From positions 365-12,781 of the forward strand of contig DDOU01000181.1 of assembly GCA_002341825.1 (NCBI GenBank): DNA of 12,417 bases, in the 5' to 3' direction. Source of the stretch: Candidatus Igneacidithiobacillus taiwanensis. Lineage in GTDB: Bacteria > Pseudomonadota > Gammaproteobacteria > Acidithiobacillales > Acidithiobacillaceae. Positions 5,791 to 12,417 of this stretch are shown piece by piece; position 1 is the stretch's first letter, and every line of letters starts with the position of its first letter. The notes under the pieces are model-generated. The model was not told where the DNA came from. It ran no database searches and worked only from the letters and a program-made list of their open reading frames with translations. The position numbers and the translations under genes were made by a program.

Positions 5791-7316
5791 CAGCGACCTC
5801 CTTTGGCAGGTTGCAAGAGGAAGGTCCAGGTATCGGTCATCACCTGGCCATCCAAAGTAAGATAAGCGCGCAAATTACTTGGCGTACTGGCGGCGGTTTG
5901 CACCTCAGCGCTGAGACGCCAAAAATGTCCGTCAGGAGAAAATTGCAATTTTTGGTCACGCACCTGCGCCCCGTCGGCGGCACTGAAATGCGCCTGCACC
6001 GCCATCGATCGCGGCAACTTGGCAAGGGCGCCATCGGCAAAGTCGATAACCACATGCTGCCATTTGGGGTCTTTGGTATCGTAGCCAAGGTAGGTAGCCG
6101 TCGGATGCGCCAGCGGAATCAGCCCGTGCTGGCTATTGAAGAAGCGCAGCTGATACGCGTAATGGTAGGGCTGCCCGGGCTGCGGCTGCGTCGCCGGAAC
6201 CCAGAATACATCGATATTGTCCATGTCCGGGTTGTTGGTCGGCAACTCGACCAAACGTACCTCTCCTTTACCCCAATCGCCCACCGGGCTTACCCAAACA
6301 CTAGGACGCCGCTGGTACTGGGTAGCGATGCCCTGATAGGCAGAAAAATCCCGAGGCTGCTGAATGAGACCAAAGCCCTGTGGCTGCTGCATGCTGTAGG
6401 TCGTGGTCTGGATCTGCAAGGGATTGTCGAGGGGACGACTGATCCATTCTCCATTGCCATTGGCAAGGACGAGCTCGCTCGAGTCGTGCTGGGCGGGATG
6501 CCAATCGCCCGCCCGCACTCCTCGCCCGTGACCATGCCAAAACATGCTGGTAAGGGGGGCAAGCTCCAGCACCTGCACCGGCTTGCGTAGGTAGATCGTC
6601 GATTCGACATCAACGACACAGTCGGTGCCCGGATGGATCACAAAACGGTAGGCCCCCGTCACCACCGAACTGTCCATCAGGGCGTAGACCGTCATCTCAC
6701 TGCTACCGGGCGCCGGCTTCACCAACCAGATATGACTGTAATATGGGAAGATTTCGCCGGAGGGCTGAGCGGTATCGATGCCAATGCCGCGCGCCGAGGT
6801 GCCATAAACCGCATCCTTGCCGACGGCGCGGAAATACGTGGCGCCGAGAAAAGAGATGAATTCGTTATAGTTCGGCGGGGTATTTAGAGGATAGAGCAGG
6901 CGAAAACCGGCATAGCCGAGATCCTGCGGCAAGGAATCGGGATGGAGATCCCCAAAGCTGAAATCTGCCAGACGAAAAGGAACGGGCTTGCTCTGCCCGT
7001 TTTCGACTACCGAAATTTTCTCTGGCCGCGGGAAATATGATCCAGGCAGGTAGAATTGGACCTGGAAAGGGCTATCGCTATCGGACCAGAGAGGATTCAC
7101 ATCCTGAATCTGGGCATATTGCTCCGGCGTAAGCTGGGTGAGGAAGGCAGGGACCGGGGCGGGAGCGCCGTCATACGGAGCGCGCGCCAGTTCCTGCGCT
7201 TTCTTTTCTACTTGCGCAAAATCGAAGTCGCCGGCCACCGCCGCGGCCGTGCCCAAAGCAAAAAGCGCCGCGCCCAACAGCAGCCTGCGCCAGGAAGGAA
7301 AAACGATGGTATCCAT
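5790..7316 (-). CDS. opgG: OpgG, periplasmic glucan biosynthesis protein
   Basis: This 508-residue protein is almost the length of E. coli OpgG (about 511 aa). An N-terminal signal sequence (basic WRR, then hydrophobic 12-27) ends AVA before GDFDF, with predicted cleavage after Ala28. WRRLLL resembles a weak twin-arginine motif, but Sec export is the norm for OpgG. Family blocks follow: FDFAQVEKKAQELA (31-44), NEFISFLGATYFRAVG (151-166), YGTSARGIGIDT (171-182), GEWISRPLDNP (289-299) and VELPTNNPDMDNIDVFW (356-372). OpgG/OpgD proteins act on beta-1,2-glucan in the periplasm (family GH186 by recent work); the conserved Asp region near DMDNIDVFW is the likely active-site neighbourhood, but I have not verified residue by residue. 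The start is not firm: the ATG at 7316 has GGAG only 3 nt upstream, and a GTG at 7325 is in frame. This is the first gene of the operon and its stop overlaps the next start. Confidence 0.94.
   Translation of the reverse strand: MDTIVFPSWRRLLLGAALFALGTAAAVAGDFDFAQVEKKAQELARAPYDGAPAPVPAFLTQLTPEQYAQIQDVNPLWSDSDSPFQVQFYLPGSYFPRPEKISVVENGQSKPVPFRLADFSFGDLHPDSLPQDLGYAGFRLLYPLNTPPNYNEFISFLGATYFRAVGKDAVYGTSARGIGIDTAQPSGEIFPYYSHIWLVKPAPGSSEMTVYALMDSSVVTGAYRFVIHPGTDCVVDVESTIYLRKPVQVLELAPLTSMFWHGHGRGVRAGDWHPAQHDSSELVLANGNGEWISRPLDNPLQIQTTTYSMQQPQGFGLIQQPRDFSAYQGIATQYQRRPSVWVSPVGDWGKGEVRLVELPTNNPDMDNIDVFWVPATQPQPGQPYHYAYQLRFFNSQHGLIPLAHPTATYLGYDTKDPKWQHVVIDFADGALAKLPRSMAVQAHFSAADGAQVRDQKLQFSPDGHFWRLSAEVQTAASTPSNLRAYLTLDGQVMTDTWTFLLQPAKGGR
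5796..5801 (-). promoter_or_regulatory. Consensus ribosome binding site for the opgG-opgH middle gene
   Basis: On the minus strand this reads GGAGGT, 5 nt before the ATG at 5790. It sits inside the last codons of opgG (which encode the end of KGGR). It is the strongest ribosome site in the operon; opgH has only a weak GGGG and the Sel1 gene none. This suggests that the middle protein is made efficiently and that opgH is translated by coupling from it. Confidence 0.75.
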
Positions 7317-7541
7317 GCACTCCACAAAGCAATTGGCATGCCATAGCGCAACTCTTTGCTTTTATTGGATACGGTGCCGAATAGGGGAGGAAAGCGTCGC
7401 TCTTTCCCGACAAGCTGCCAACAAAACAGTGAAATCTGATGAATTTGGTCGCAGTCGAACTCGGAATTTTAGTACATTAGAAAAACACGTGATGATGAAC
7501 TGCTAGATCAAGGACTTGGATTCCCGTGGAAAAGAAGAGAC
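7317..7541 (-). promoter_or_regulatory. Upstream leader/promoter region of the opgG operon
   Basis: This spacer is visibly AT-richer than the coding DNA around it and has no credible gene. It must carry the opgG promoter. A TAAAAT box (minus strand, near 7466-7471) is a fair -10, but I find no matching -35. A perfect 10-bp palindrome, TGGCATGCCA, lies at 7334-7343, 17 nt before the ATG, and could be a regulator site or a leader hairpin. Nothing else stands out. Confidence 0.4.
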
Positions 7542-7559
7542 TGTCGCCGAATCGCGACA
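7527..7559 (-). terminator. Probable rho-independent terminator after the heavy-metal protein gene
   Basis: Read on the minus strand, a perfect 6-bp stem TGTCGC/GCGACA (7554-7559 with 7542-7547, 6-nt loop) is followed by the pyrimidine-rich tract TCTCTTCTTTTCC. It lies 29 nt after the stop of the heavy-metal-associated gene and so would end that transcript, and any read-through from recBD, before opgG. The stem is short and the T tract is interrupted, so the call is moderate. Confidence 0.45.
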
Positions 7560-7587
7560 ACCCCTCCTCGCCGGGCCGAGTTTCCGA

Positions 7588-7788
7588 CTACCGTTGCTCC
7601 GCCGTGTAGCCCTCTTCGCGCAGCGCCGCCTGCAGGGCGCTAAGATCTGCACTGCCCTCGACGCGGGCAAAATCCGGCAAGCGGACTTCCACCTTCTCGA
7701 CGCCGGGAACTGCCTGCAACGCCGCTGTCGCAGCACGCACGCAGTGCTCGCAAGTCATTCCCTCTACTTTCAACTCCATCGTTGCCAT
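7588..7788 (-). CDS. Heavy-metal-associated domain protein (CopZ/MerP-like metallochaperone)
   Basis: This 66-residue protein is a single HMA domain with a ferredoxin-like beta-alpha-beta-beta-alpha-beta layout. The metal loop GMTCEHC (10-16) holds the Cys13-x-x-Cys16 pair that binds Cu(I) or a similar soft metal. VPGVEKVEV (27-35) and EEGYTAE (58-64) are typical of the fold. There is no signal peptide, which favours a cytosolic copper chaperone (CopZ-like) over periplasmic MerP. The ATG at 7788 has GAGGAG with a 6-nt spacer; Met4 is less likely. It stands alone: no copA, mer or regulator gene is in the window. A MerR-type promoter candidate lies in the 63-bp gap upstream, and a terminator candidate lies downstream, so it is probably a one-gene, metal-induced unit. 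The metal identity is inferred. Confidence 0.92.
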   Translation of the reverse strand: MATMELKVEGMTCEHCVRAATAALQAVPGVEKVEVRLPDFARVEGSADLSALQAALREEGYTAEQR

Positions 7789-7813
7789 GCTGCACTCCTC
7801 AAGTTGCGGATAT

Positions 7814-7845
7814 AGCGTACACCGTACAGTACCGGCAGAGGTCAA
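7814..7845 (-). promoter_or_regulatory. Candidate MerR-regulated promoter of the heavy-metal protein gene
   Basis: On the minus strand TTGACC (7840-7845) is followed after exactly 20 bp by TACGCT (7814-7819), and the coding start comes 25 nt later. Overlong 19-20 bp spacers behind TTGACC/TTGACT are the known mark of promoters untwisted by MerR-family metal sensors (CueR, ZntR, CadR, MerR). The spacer contains GTACTGTAC, a short perfect dyad about its central T. The wider symmetry is poor compared with classical operators. The position, in the only gap between the DUF3429 gene and the metallochaperone, supports the call. Confidence 0.45.
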
Positions 7846-7851
7846 GCGCCC

Positions 7852-8307
7852 TCAGCTCTGTAGCATCGAGTAAATCTCTGCTGCCAGCACCCCCAGCAGG
7901 ATCAGGATGCCCAGGGTCAGGCCACTGCGCAGGGGGAAAAACCAGCTCGGCCAAGGATAACCCTGCCGTTGCAAGCGCAAATCTGCCAACCATTGGGCGA
8001 CGAAGCCGAGCATCAATAGGAGAGTGGCCAAGAGCGGCGACCACCAGAGGGCAAAGAAGCCCCAAAGGGCAGGAATCACGCTCCATAGCAAAAGCGGCCC
8101 GGTCTTGTCGGCACTTTGGCTACGGTCGAGGGCCAGACCCCAGTGGATTGCACCCAAGAAGCTCAGGATGATGGCGGCATAGATGTTACCCAAGCTGACC
8201 GCGACAAGACCATAACCTTTGACCGTGGCCACATCGGCAATGAGCAGGGGTAACAGGCCGGTGATGCCCAAAATCTGAGCTAGACGTTTGCTGCTGTTGT
8301 CATGCAT
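7852..8307 (-). CDS. DUF3429 family integral membrane protein
   Basis: This 151-residue membrane protein has about five hydrophobic segments, at roughly 11-28, 33-58, 72-88, 90-107 and 126-147. The block AAIILSFLGAIHWGLAL (44-60) is the hallmark of DUF3429, a family that also includes the mitochondrial TMEM69 protein of eukaryotes. The function is unknown. The ATG at 8307 has AGGAG with a 7-nt spacer, placed within the final codons of recD, and the two genes overlap by 8 bp, so they are very likely cotranscribed and translationally coupled. No functional link to recombination is known to me, and the pairing may simply reflect compact gene order. It ends 63 bp before the heavy-metal protein gene. 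Confidence 0.82.
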   Translation of the reverse strand: MHDNSSKRLAQILGITGLLPLLIADVATVKGYGLVAVSLGNIYAAIILSFLGAIHWGLALDRSQSADKTGPLLLWSVIPALWGFFALWWSPLLATLLLMLGFVAQWLADLRLQRQGYPWPSWFFPLRSGLTLGILILLGVLAAEIYSMLQS

Positions 8308-10243
8308 GGGCTCTCTCCTGAGTGGGGTCGAAGATGCAGTGGTTGCGCGCCGACGAGTGCTCGATCATAGCACAGAGAAGCTCGGCGTCGCCGCCGAGGG
8401 CGAGACTGAAGCGCGAGCGGGCGCGAGTGAGTGCGGTGTAGAGGAGTTCGCGCTGCAAAAGCTCACGATCTTCTTCGCCGGCCAGAAAAGCGCAGTGCTG
8501 GTACTCGGAGCCCTGGGATTTATGCACGGTGAGGGCAAAGACCGTTTCCAGATCCTGTAAGCGCCAGGGCGAGAACCAGCGGATGCCGCCATCGCCGCTC
8601 CCAAAGGCGACCTGCAAGTGGCGCTGGCCATCGGCCAGGGTAACCGGGAGTGTCATCCCCACTTCCCCATTCATGAGGCCAAGGGAATAGCGATTGCGGG
8701 TAATCATCACCGGTCTACCAGCAAACCATTCGCGGCCCGCTGTGATCTGGCCGGCTGCTTGCAGCAATTGGGTGATGCGCAGATTGAGCGCTGTTACGCC
8801 CCAGGGGCCATCGCGACGGGCGCAGAGCAGTTGGAAGTTGGTATAGGCCTGGAGACAGCGTTGGGCCAGGGCGTCGGGATCGAGCCCGGCCTGCTGGCCA
8901 GCCCGCAGCTGAGCGAGATAGTACAGATAGCCGGGGGCGTCAGGGTCTCCTTCCCAGCCATGCAAGAGGAGTTGGTCGAGGGCGGGTGCGCCGATGCGGG
9001 TAAAGAGGCGCAAGTCGGCCGCCTCCCAGATCTCCGCCAAGCCTTGGCTCTGCCCTAGGCGTATCCGCTCCGCCAAGCGGCCGATACCGCTGCTCTGCGC
9101 AAAACGATAGCTGTGGCGTAGCAAGACCAAGGACTGCTCCCGCTCGCTTCCAGGTTGCTCTGGCGCCGGCAGGCTGCAGCCGCAGGTGGCGGCGATCCAC
9201 TGACGTGTCGCTGTCGAATAGCGTGCTGCTTCGGCATGGGCGCAGAGTTGCGCCAGCACGGCGCCGGCCTCGACGGAGGCGAGCTGGTCTTTGTCGCCTA
9301 GCAAAATCAGACGAGCTGCGGGCGGCAAGGCGTCGAGAACCCGTGCCATCATCTCCTGGCTGAGCATGGAGGCTTCGTCAATGATCAACAGATCGAGGGC
9401 CAAGGGGCGATGACGGTGCTGGCGCGCGCTGCCGTCGCTGCGCAGGCCGAGGAGACGATGCACGGTCTCCACCTCTTGCGGCAAATAGGGCAGAAGCGCT
9501 TGATATTCGCGAAGGTCCGGCGCGGTCATGGCGGCCGTCAGGGTCTGACTGAGGCGTGCCGCCGCCTTGCCCGTGGGGGCGGCCAGTCGAATGCGCAACA
9601 GGCCCTGCTGGCCCGGCAGCAGCCCCGCCTGCGCTAAGGCCTGCAGCAAGAGCAAGAGCCGCAACACCGTGGTCGTTTTACCGGTGCCTGGACCGCCGCT
9701 GATCACGCCCAGGCGCCGCGGCAGCATCAGCGCACAGGCAATGCGCTGCCAGTCTGGCTGCAGCGTCGACTGCGCAAAGAGGCGATCCAAGTGGCGGGCG
9801 ACCTCCCCCGCCGGCGGCTGGGGCAAGGCTTCCAGGCGTGCCAAGACTTCTGCTTCGATTTTGCGTTCGTCCATCCACAGGCGGCGCAGATAGAGGCGGC
9901 CAGGGCGTAAGACCAGCGGGGTGTTGCCTTCTCCCGCACTGCAGAGCTCCGGGGCCTTGGCGTACCAGTCTTGCCAGTCGTCAAAGCCCTGCCAGAGGCC
10001 CTTGCAGGGGGAGTCGCTGAATTCGGCGGTAAGATCGAGATAGACCTGCCCCCGCCCTGCCGCCCGGCTGCAGAGGGCTGCGGCAAAGAGGATCGCCCGC
10101 GGCGCTTGTGGCACCTGCTGGCGCAGAAAAAGGGCAAATTGCGCGTCCCAGAGCCGCAAACAGCCTGTCTCGACGGCAGCGCAGAGGGCGGCTCGCAAAG
10201 CATCCTTTGTTGCCCCACCGGCACAGGCAAGCGCCGGGATCAT
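8300..10243 (-). CDS. recD: RecD, 5'-3' helicase subunit of exonuclease V (RecBCD)
   Basis: This 647-residue superfamily 1B helicase (E. coli RecD is about 608) is the fast 5'-to-3' motor of RecBCD, which unwinds and degrades double-strand ends until Chi. The N-terminal 1-150 region is the RecB-contacting part. Helicase motifs follow in order: GGPGTGKTT (183-191, Walker A Lys189), APTGKAAARL (222-231), DEAS (289-292, Walker B), LLGDKDQLASVEAGAVL (314-330), RHSYRF (376-381), then MITRN (513-517), VHKSQGSEY (573-581) and YTALTRAR (602-609) with the Arg of motif VI. All catalytic residues appear intact. The ATG at 10243 overlaps the recB stop (ATGA), with GAGG 7 nt upstream. recB lies before it and a DUF3429 gene follows with an 8-bp overlap, so this is a recB-recD operon with a membrane-protein passenger. 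Confidence 0.95.
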   Translation of the reverse strand: MIPALACAGGATKDALRAALCAAVETGCLRLWDAQFALFLRQQVPQAPRAILFAAALCSRAAGRGQVYLDLTAEFSDSPCKGLWQGFDDWQDWYAKAPELCSAGEGNTPLVLRPGRLYLRRLWMDERKIEAEVLARLEALPQPPAGEVARHLDRLFAQSTLQPDWQRIACALMLPRRLGVISGGPGTGKTTTVLRLLLLLQALAQAGLLPGQQGLLRIRLAAPTGKAAARLSQTLTAAMTAPDLREYQALLPYLPQEVETVHRLLGLRSDGSARQHRHRPLALDLLIIDEASMLSQEMMARVLDALPPAARLILLGDKDQLASVEAGAVLAQLCAHAEAARYSTATRQWIAATCGCSLPAPEQPGSEREQSLVLLRHSYRFAQSSGIGRLAERIRLGQSQGLAEIWEAADLRLFTRIGAPALDQLLLHGWEGDPDAPGYLYYLAQLRAGQQAGLDPDALAQRCLQAYTNFQLLCARRDGPWGVTALNLRITQLLQAAGQITAGREWFAGRPVMITRNRYSLGLMNGEVGMTLPVTLADGQRHLQVAFGSGDGGIRWFSPWRLQDLETVFALTVHKSQGSEYQHCAFLAGEEDRELLQRELLYTALTRARSRFSLALGGDAELLCAMIEHSSARNHCIFDPTQERAHA

Positions 10244-12417
10244 TGGCCAGCCTCGCCGGAGAAGTAGGGTTCGAGGGCGTCGAAGAAGGCTGCCGCTGGC
10301 GCGAGGGCAATGCTGGCAGCTGCGCCTGCGGTAATGCCGCGCAGAAAAAGGGCCAAAGCAGCGCCTACGGATGCCGTTGGTAGCCGCTTTTGCAGCAGAC
10401 GCCGCAGGGCAAAAAGATAGAGAGCCAACTGCAAGTCGTAGCGCTGCGCCAAAGCCGCCGCTTGCAGCTGGCCCGGGGCATAGGCGCCGGCGTCGAGCCC
10501 CAGGAAATTGCTTTTATAATCGAGAAGATAATAAGTACCTTGCCAGTAAAAGGCGAGGTCGATGAAGCCCTTGAAGATACCCCCCAGACGACGATTGGCG
10601 AGGCTTGGCCGCGCCGCCTCGGGCCATAGATGGCGACGCACGATGGCATCGAGGTTGCGACTATCGATGCAGTCGAGGGGTAGCCAAAACTCCATTTCGG
10701 CGCTGTATTCTTGCAGATCCTGCAGTCGGCAGACATCGCCATTGGGAAGCGCCAAGGGATGGGCAAGAATCCGCAATAGCCAAGCGAACAGGAATTCTTC
10801 GCGCTGCTCGCCAACTTCGCGCCGACGGATCTCTTGGCGCAGGGGCGCGGCATCGGCAGCGAGTCGGGCAAAGCCATACTGGGCCATCCAACGCAAGCAG
10901 TCGTGGAGCAGGATGCCGGTCTGGGCGCCGGGGGCGAAGATGAGCTGCGCCGCGACTTCGGGCGCTGCCCAGGCATGCTCATCCTCCGCCAATCGCTCCC
11001 AGACCCCCCGATGGTGCAGGGCTGTGTAACTGGCAATCCACCAGTCTGCCTCTACCGCCCGCGCCTCGGGTAACTCCTGCGGCTGCCGAGCCGAAGACTC
11101 CGGCGGGAGTCTTGCCGGGGCATCTCCGAGGGCAACATCGTAGAGCTCGGTTTCCGGTAGATCAGCGACTAGGGCCGCGAGGCGCGAGCGCAATGCCAGC
11201 GGCTCGGCATCGGCAAGGACGAGCTGGCCAAAGACCGAGTTGGCTGCATCCTTCTGCGCCCCCATACCGAGCCAGAGATAAAACTCGGCGCGGGTGAGGG
11301 CGACGTACAGTTTACGCGCATCCTCCTGCCGGCGTTCGGCCTCCCGCTGGGCTTGCCCTTGGGCATCGAGGGGCAGCAAGGTCCCGTTGTCGATCTGGAA
11401 CGCCGCCTTGGAGGCGCCGCGGGCATTGAGCAAAAACGGCACAAACACCAGGGGATACTGCAACCCCTTGGCGCCGTGGATAGTGACGACGCGGAGCAAA
11501 TTCGCATCGCTCTCGAGGCGCAGCAAGGCCTCATCGCCGCCGGCGCCATCTTGGCGCTGCTCCGCAAGGAAGCGCAGCAGGGCATGTTCGCCAGCCAGTT
11601 GCCGACTCGCGGCTTGCAGCAATTCGGCAATCTGCAGCAGGTTGGTCAAGCGGCGTTCGCCCCCAGGGCTTTGCAGCAATTTGGCGGGCACGGAAAAATC
11701 CTGTAACAAGCGGAAAAGCATGGCCAGCACCCCACGCTCCTGCCAGAGTTTTCCGTAGCCATAAAACTGGGCGAGCAGCCGCTCTTGCAGTGCAGCATCC
11801 TGCCGCCACGCGGCCAACTCCGCGAAGGTGAGTTGCAGGAGCGGCGCCGCGAGGGCGGCCTGCAGGCGCGCCTCGTCGCTAGGCGCAAGACAGGCGGCAA
11901 GCAAGGCCTCGAGATCTTCCGCCTCGGCTGTGGCATACACCGATTCTCGCTCAGACAGGTAGACACTCGCCACCCCACGGCGACCCAGGGCAGCACGAAT
12001 TGCTTCCGCCTCGCCAAAATCATTCACCAAAACGGCCATATCCGCGGCGCGCAAGGGGCGCAAATCGCCATCGCGATCAAAACCCGCCTTTTTACTGCGG
12101 GCCGCCAGCAGTAATTGCACGATCCGCTCGGCGCAGGCCTCGGCCACGGCGGCGGTAAAGTCGGTCTTGCTCCACGGTACATCGGCCGCTAGATAGGCAA
12201 TCTCCACAGCCGGGAGCGCCGTGCCGGCAAGGGTTGGCCGCTCCTCGCGCCCGGCGGCGCCCACCGGCAAGTAGGGCATGGGATCGTCCTCGCCCCGCCG
12301 CAAGCCAAAGAGCCCATCCTTGGCCTCGCGGTCGAGGCGGGTGAACAGCGCATTGAGGGCATCGAGCAGCGCCGCGCTCGACCGGTAGTTGCAGGCAAGG
12401 CGATAGATATCATTGGC
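10240..12417 (-). CDS. recB: RecB, helicase-nuclease subunit of RecBCD (5' part outside window)
   Basis: The last 725 residues of RecB are present. The frame is open to the right edge, and by comparison with E. coli RecB (about 1180 aa) roughly 450 N-terminal residues, including Walker A and B, lie outside. The visible part begins with CNYRSSAALLDALNALF (helicase motif IV). Motif V is VVTIHGAKGLQYP (310-322 of the fragment), and motif VI is LYVALTRAEFY (370-380). The C-terminal nuclease domain carries GILLHD with a conserved His (505), KGFIDL with Asp620, LDYKSN with Asp633 and Lys635, and QLALY. These correspond to the E. coli His956, Asp1067, Asp1080 and Lys1082 metal and catalytic set. The nuclease therefore looks active. 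It makes the 3' strand loading for RecA together with RecC and RecD. recC is not in the window and is expected further upstream. Confidence 0.95.
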   Translation of the reverse strand, partial: ANDIYRLACNYRSSAALLDALNALFTRLDREAKDGLFGLRRGEDDPMPYLPVGAAGREERPTLAGTALPAVEIAYLAADVPWSKTDFTAAVAEACAERIVQLLLAARSKKAGFDRDGDLRPLRAADMAVLVNDFGEAEAIRAALGRRGVASVYLSERESVYATAEAEDLEALLAACLAPSDEARLQAALAAPLLQLTFAELAAWRQDAALQERLLAQFYGYGKLWQERGVLAMLFRLLQDFSVPAKLLQSPGGERRLTNLLQIAELLQAASRQLAGEHALLRFLAEQRQDGAGGDEALLRLESDANLLRVVTIHGAKGLQYPLVFVPFLLNARGASKAAFQIDNGTLLPLDAQGQAQREAERRQEDARKLYVALTRAEFYLWLGMGAQKDAANSVFGQLVLADAEPLALRSRLAALVADLPETELYDVALGDAPARLPPESSARQPQELPEARAVEADWWIASYTALHHRGVWERLAEDEHAWAAPEVAAQLIFAPGAQTGILLHDCLRWMAQYGFARLAADAAPLRQEIRRREVGEQREEFLFAWLLRILAHPLALPNGDVCRLQDLQEYSAEMEFWLPLDCIDSRNLDAIVRRHLWPEAARPSLANRRLGGIFKGFIDLAFYWQGTYYLLDYKSNFLGLDAGAYAPGQLQAAALAQRYDLQLALYLFALRRLLQKRLPTASVGAALALFLRGITAGAAASIALAPAAAFFDALEPYFSGEAGQ

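Noticed and set aside
5811..6590. Plus-strand open frame of 259 codons inside opgG.
   Set aside because: It is antisense to well-conserved OpgG blocks, and its translation is low-complexity Arg/His-rich sequence typical of a shadow frame.
7138..7506. Plus-strand open frame of 122 codons crossing the opgG start and the intergenic region.
   Set aside because: Half is antisense to the opgG signal peptide, and there is no ribosome site or protein-like composition in the rest.
10240..12303. RecB as a complete 687-residue protein starting at 12303.
   Set aside because: That start is an internal TTG leucine codon. The frame continues open to the window edge and encodes helicase motif IV, so the gene is truncated by the window only.
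1..12417. Mobile elements, CRISPR arrays, tRNA/rRNA genes or phage-defence islands.
   Set aside because: No transposase or integrase, no direct repeat arrays, and no tRNA or rRNA signature found; RecBD here is the housekeeping system.

Overview
The window looks like ordinary chromosomal DNA from a Gram-negative proteobacterium. It is dense with genes, fairly GC-rich, and shows no mobile element, RNA gene or CRISPR array. Genes for periplasmic glucan synthesis (opgG/opgH), a SohB-type membrane peptidase and RecBCD-type recombination subunits point to the gamma/beta proteobacterial side. The gene mix would fit an Acidithiobacillus-like organism, but that is a guess from memory and not shown by the sequence.

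Layout, left to right. (1) moaD (minus, 5-247) lies head to head with sohB (plus, 323-1303). (2) sohB converges on, and slightly overlaps, a small DUF423 membrane protein (minus, 1286-1690). A 100-bp divergent spacer then leads to an NAD(P)-binding protein of the complex I NDUFA9-like family (plus, 1791-2837). (3) A four-gene minus-strand block follows: opgG (5790-7316), a 164-residue unknown (5296-5790), opgH (3254-5299) and a Sel1-repeat protein (2840-3241). The first three overlap by 1 and 4 bp and the last follows after 12 bp, so this is almost certainly one operon for osmoregulated periplasmic glucans. (4) A 271-bp spacer (7317-7587) holds the opgG leader and a probable terminator for the genes to its right. 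(5) On the minus strand, a copper-chaperone-like heavy-metal protein (7588-7788) has its own MerR-regulated-type promoter candidate. Before it come a DUF3429 membrane protein (7852-8307), recD (8300-10243) and a 5'-truncated recB (10240-12417, running off the right edge). recB, recD and the DUF3429 gene overlap each other.

How the genes work together: OpgH would make and export the beta-1,2-glucan backbone and OpgG would process it in the periplasm. RecB and RecD are two of the three RecBCD subunits; recC is expected beyond the right edge. MoaD carries sulfur for molybdopterin synthesis and its partner moaE may lie off the left edge.

The most interesting point is that OpgH begins directly at its first membrane segment. 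It lacks the long cytoplasmic N-terminal region known from E. coli OpgH, while a separate cytoplasmic-looking 164-residue protein, translationally coupled to it, sits exactly where that region would be. I propose a split OpgH. No wholly novel multi-gene system is visible.
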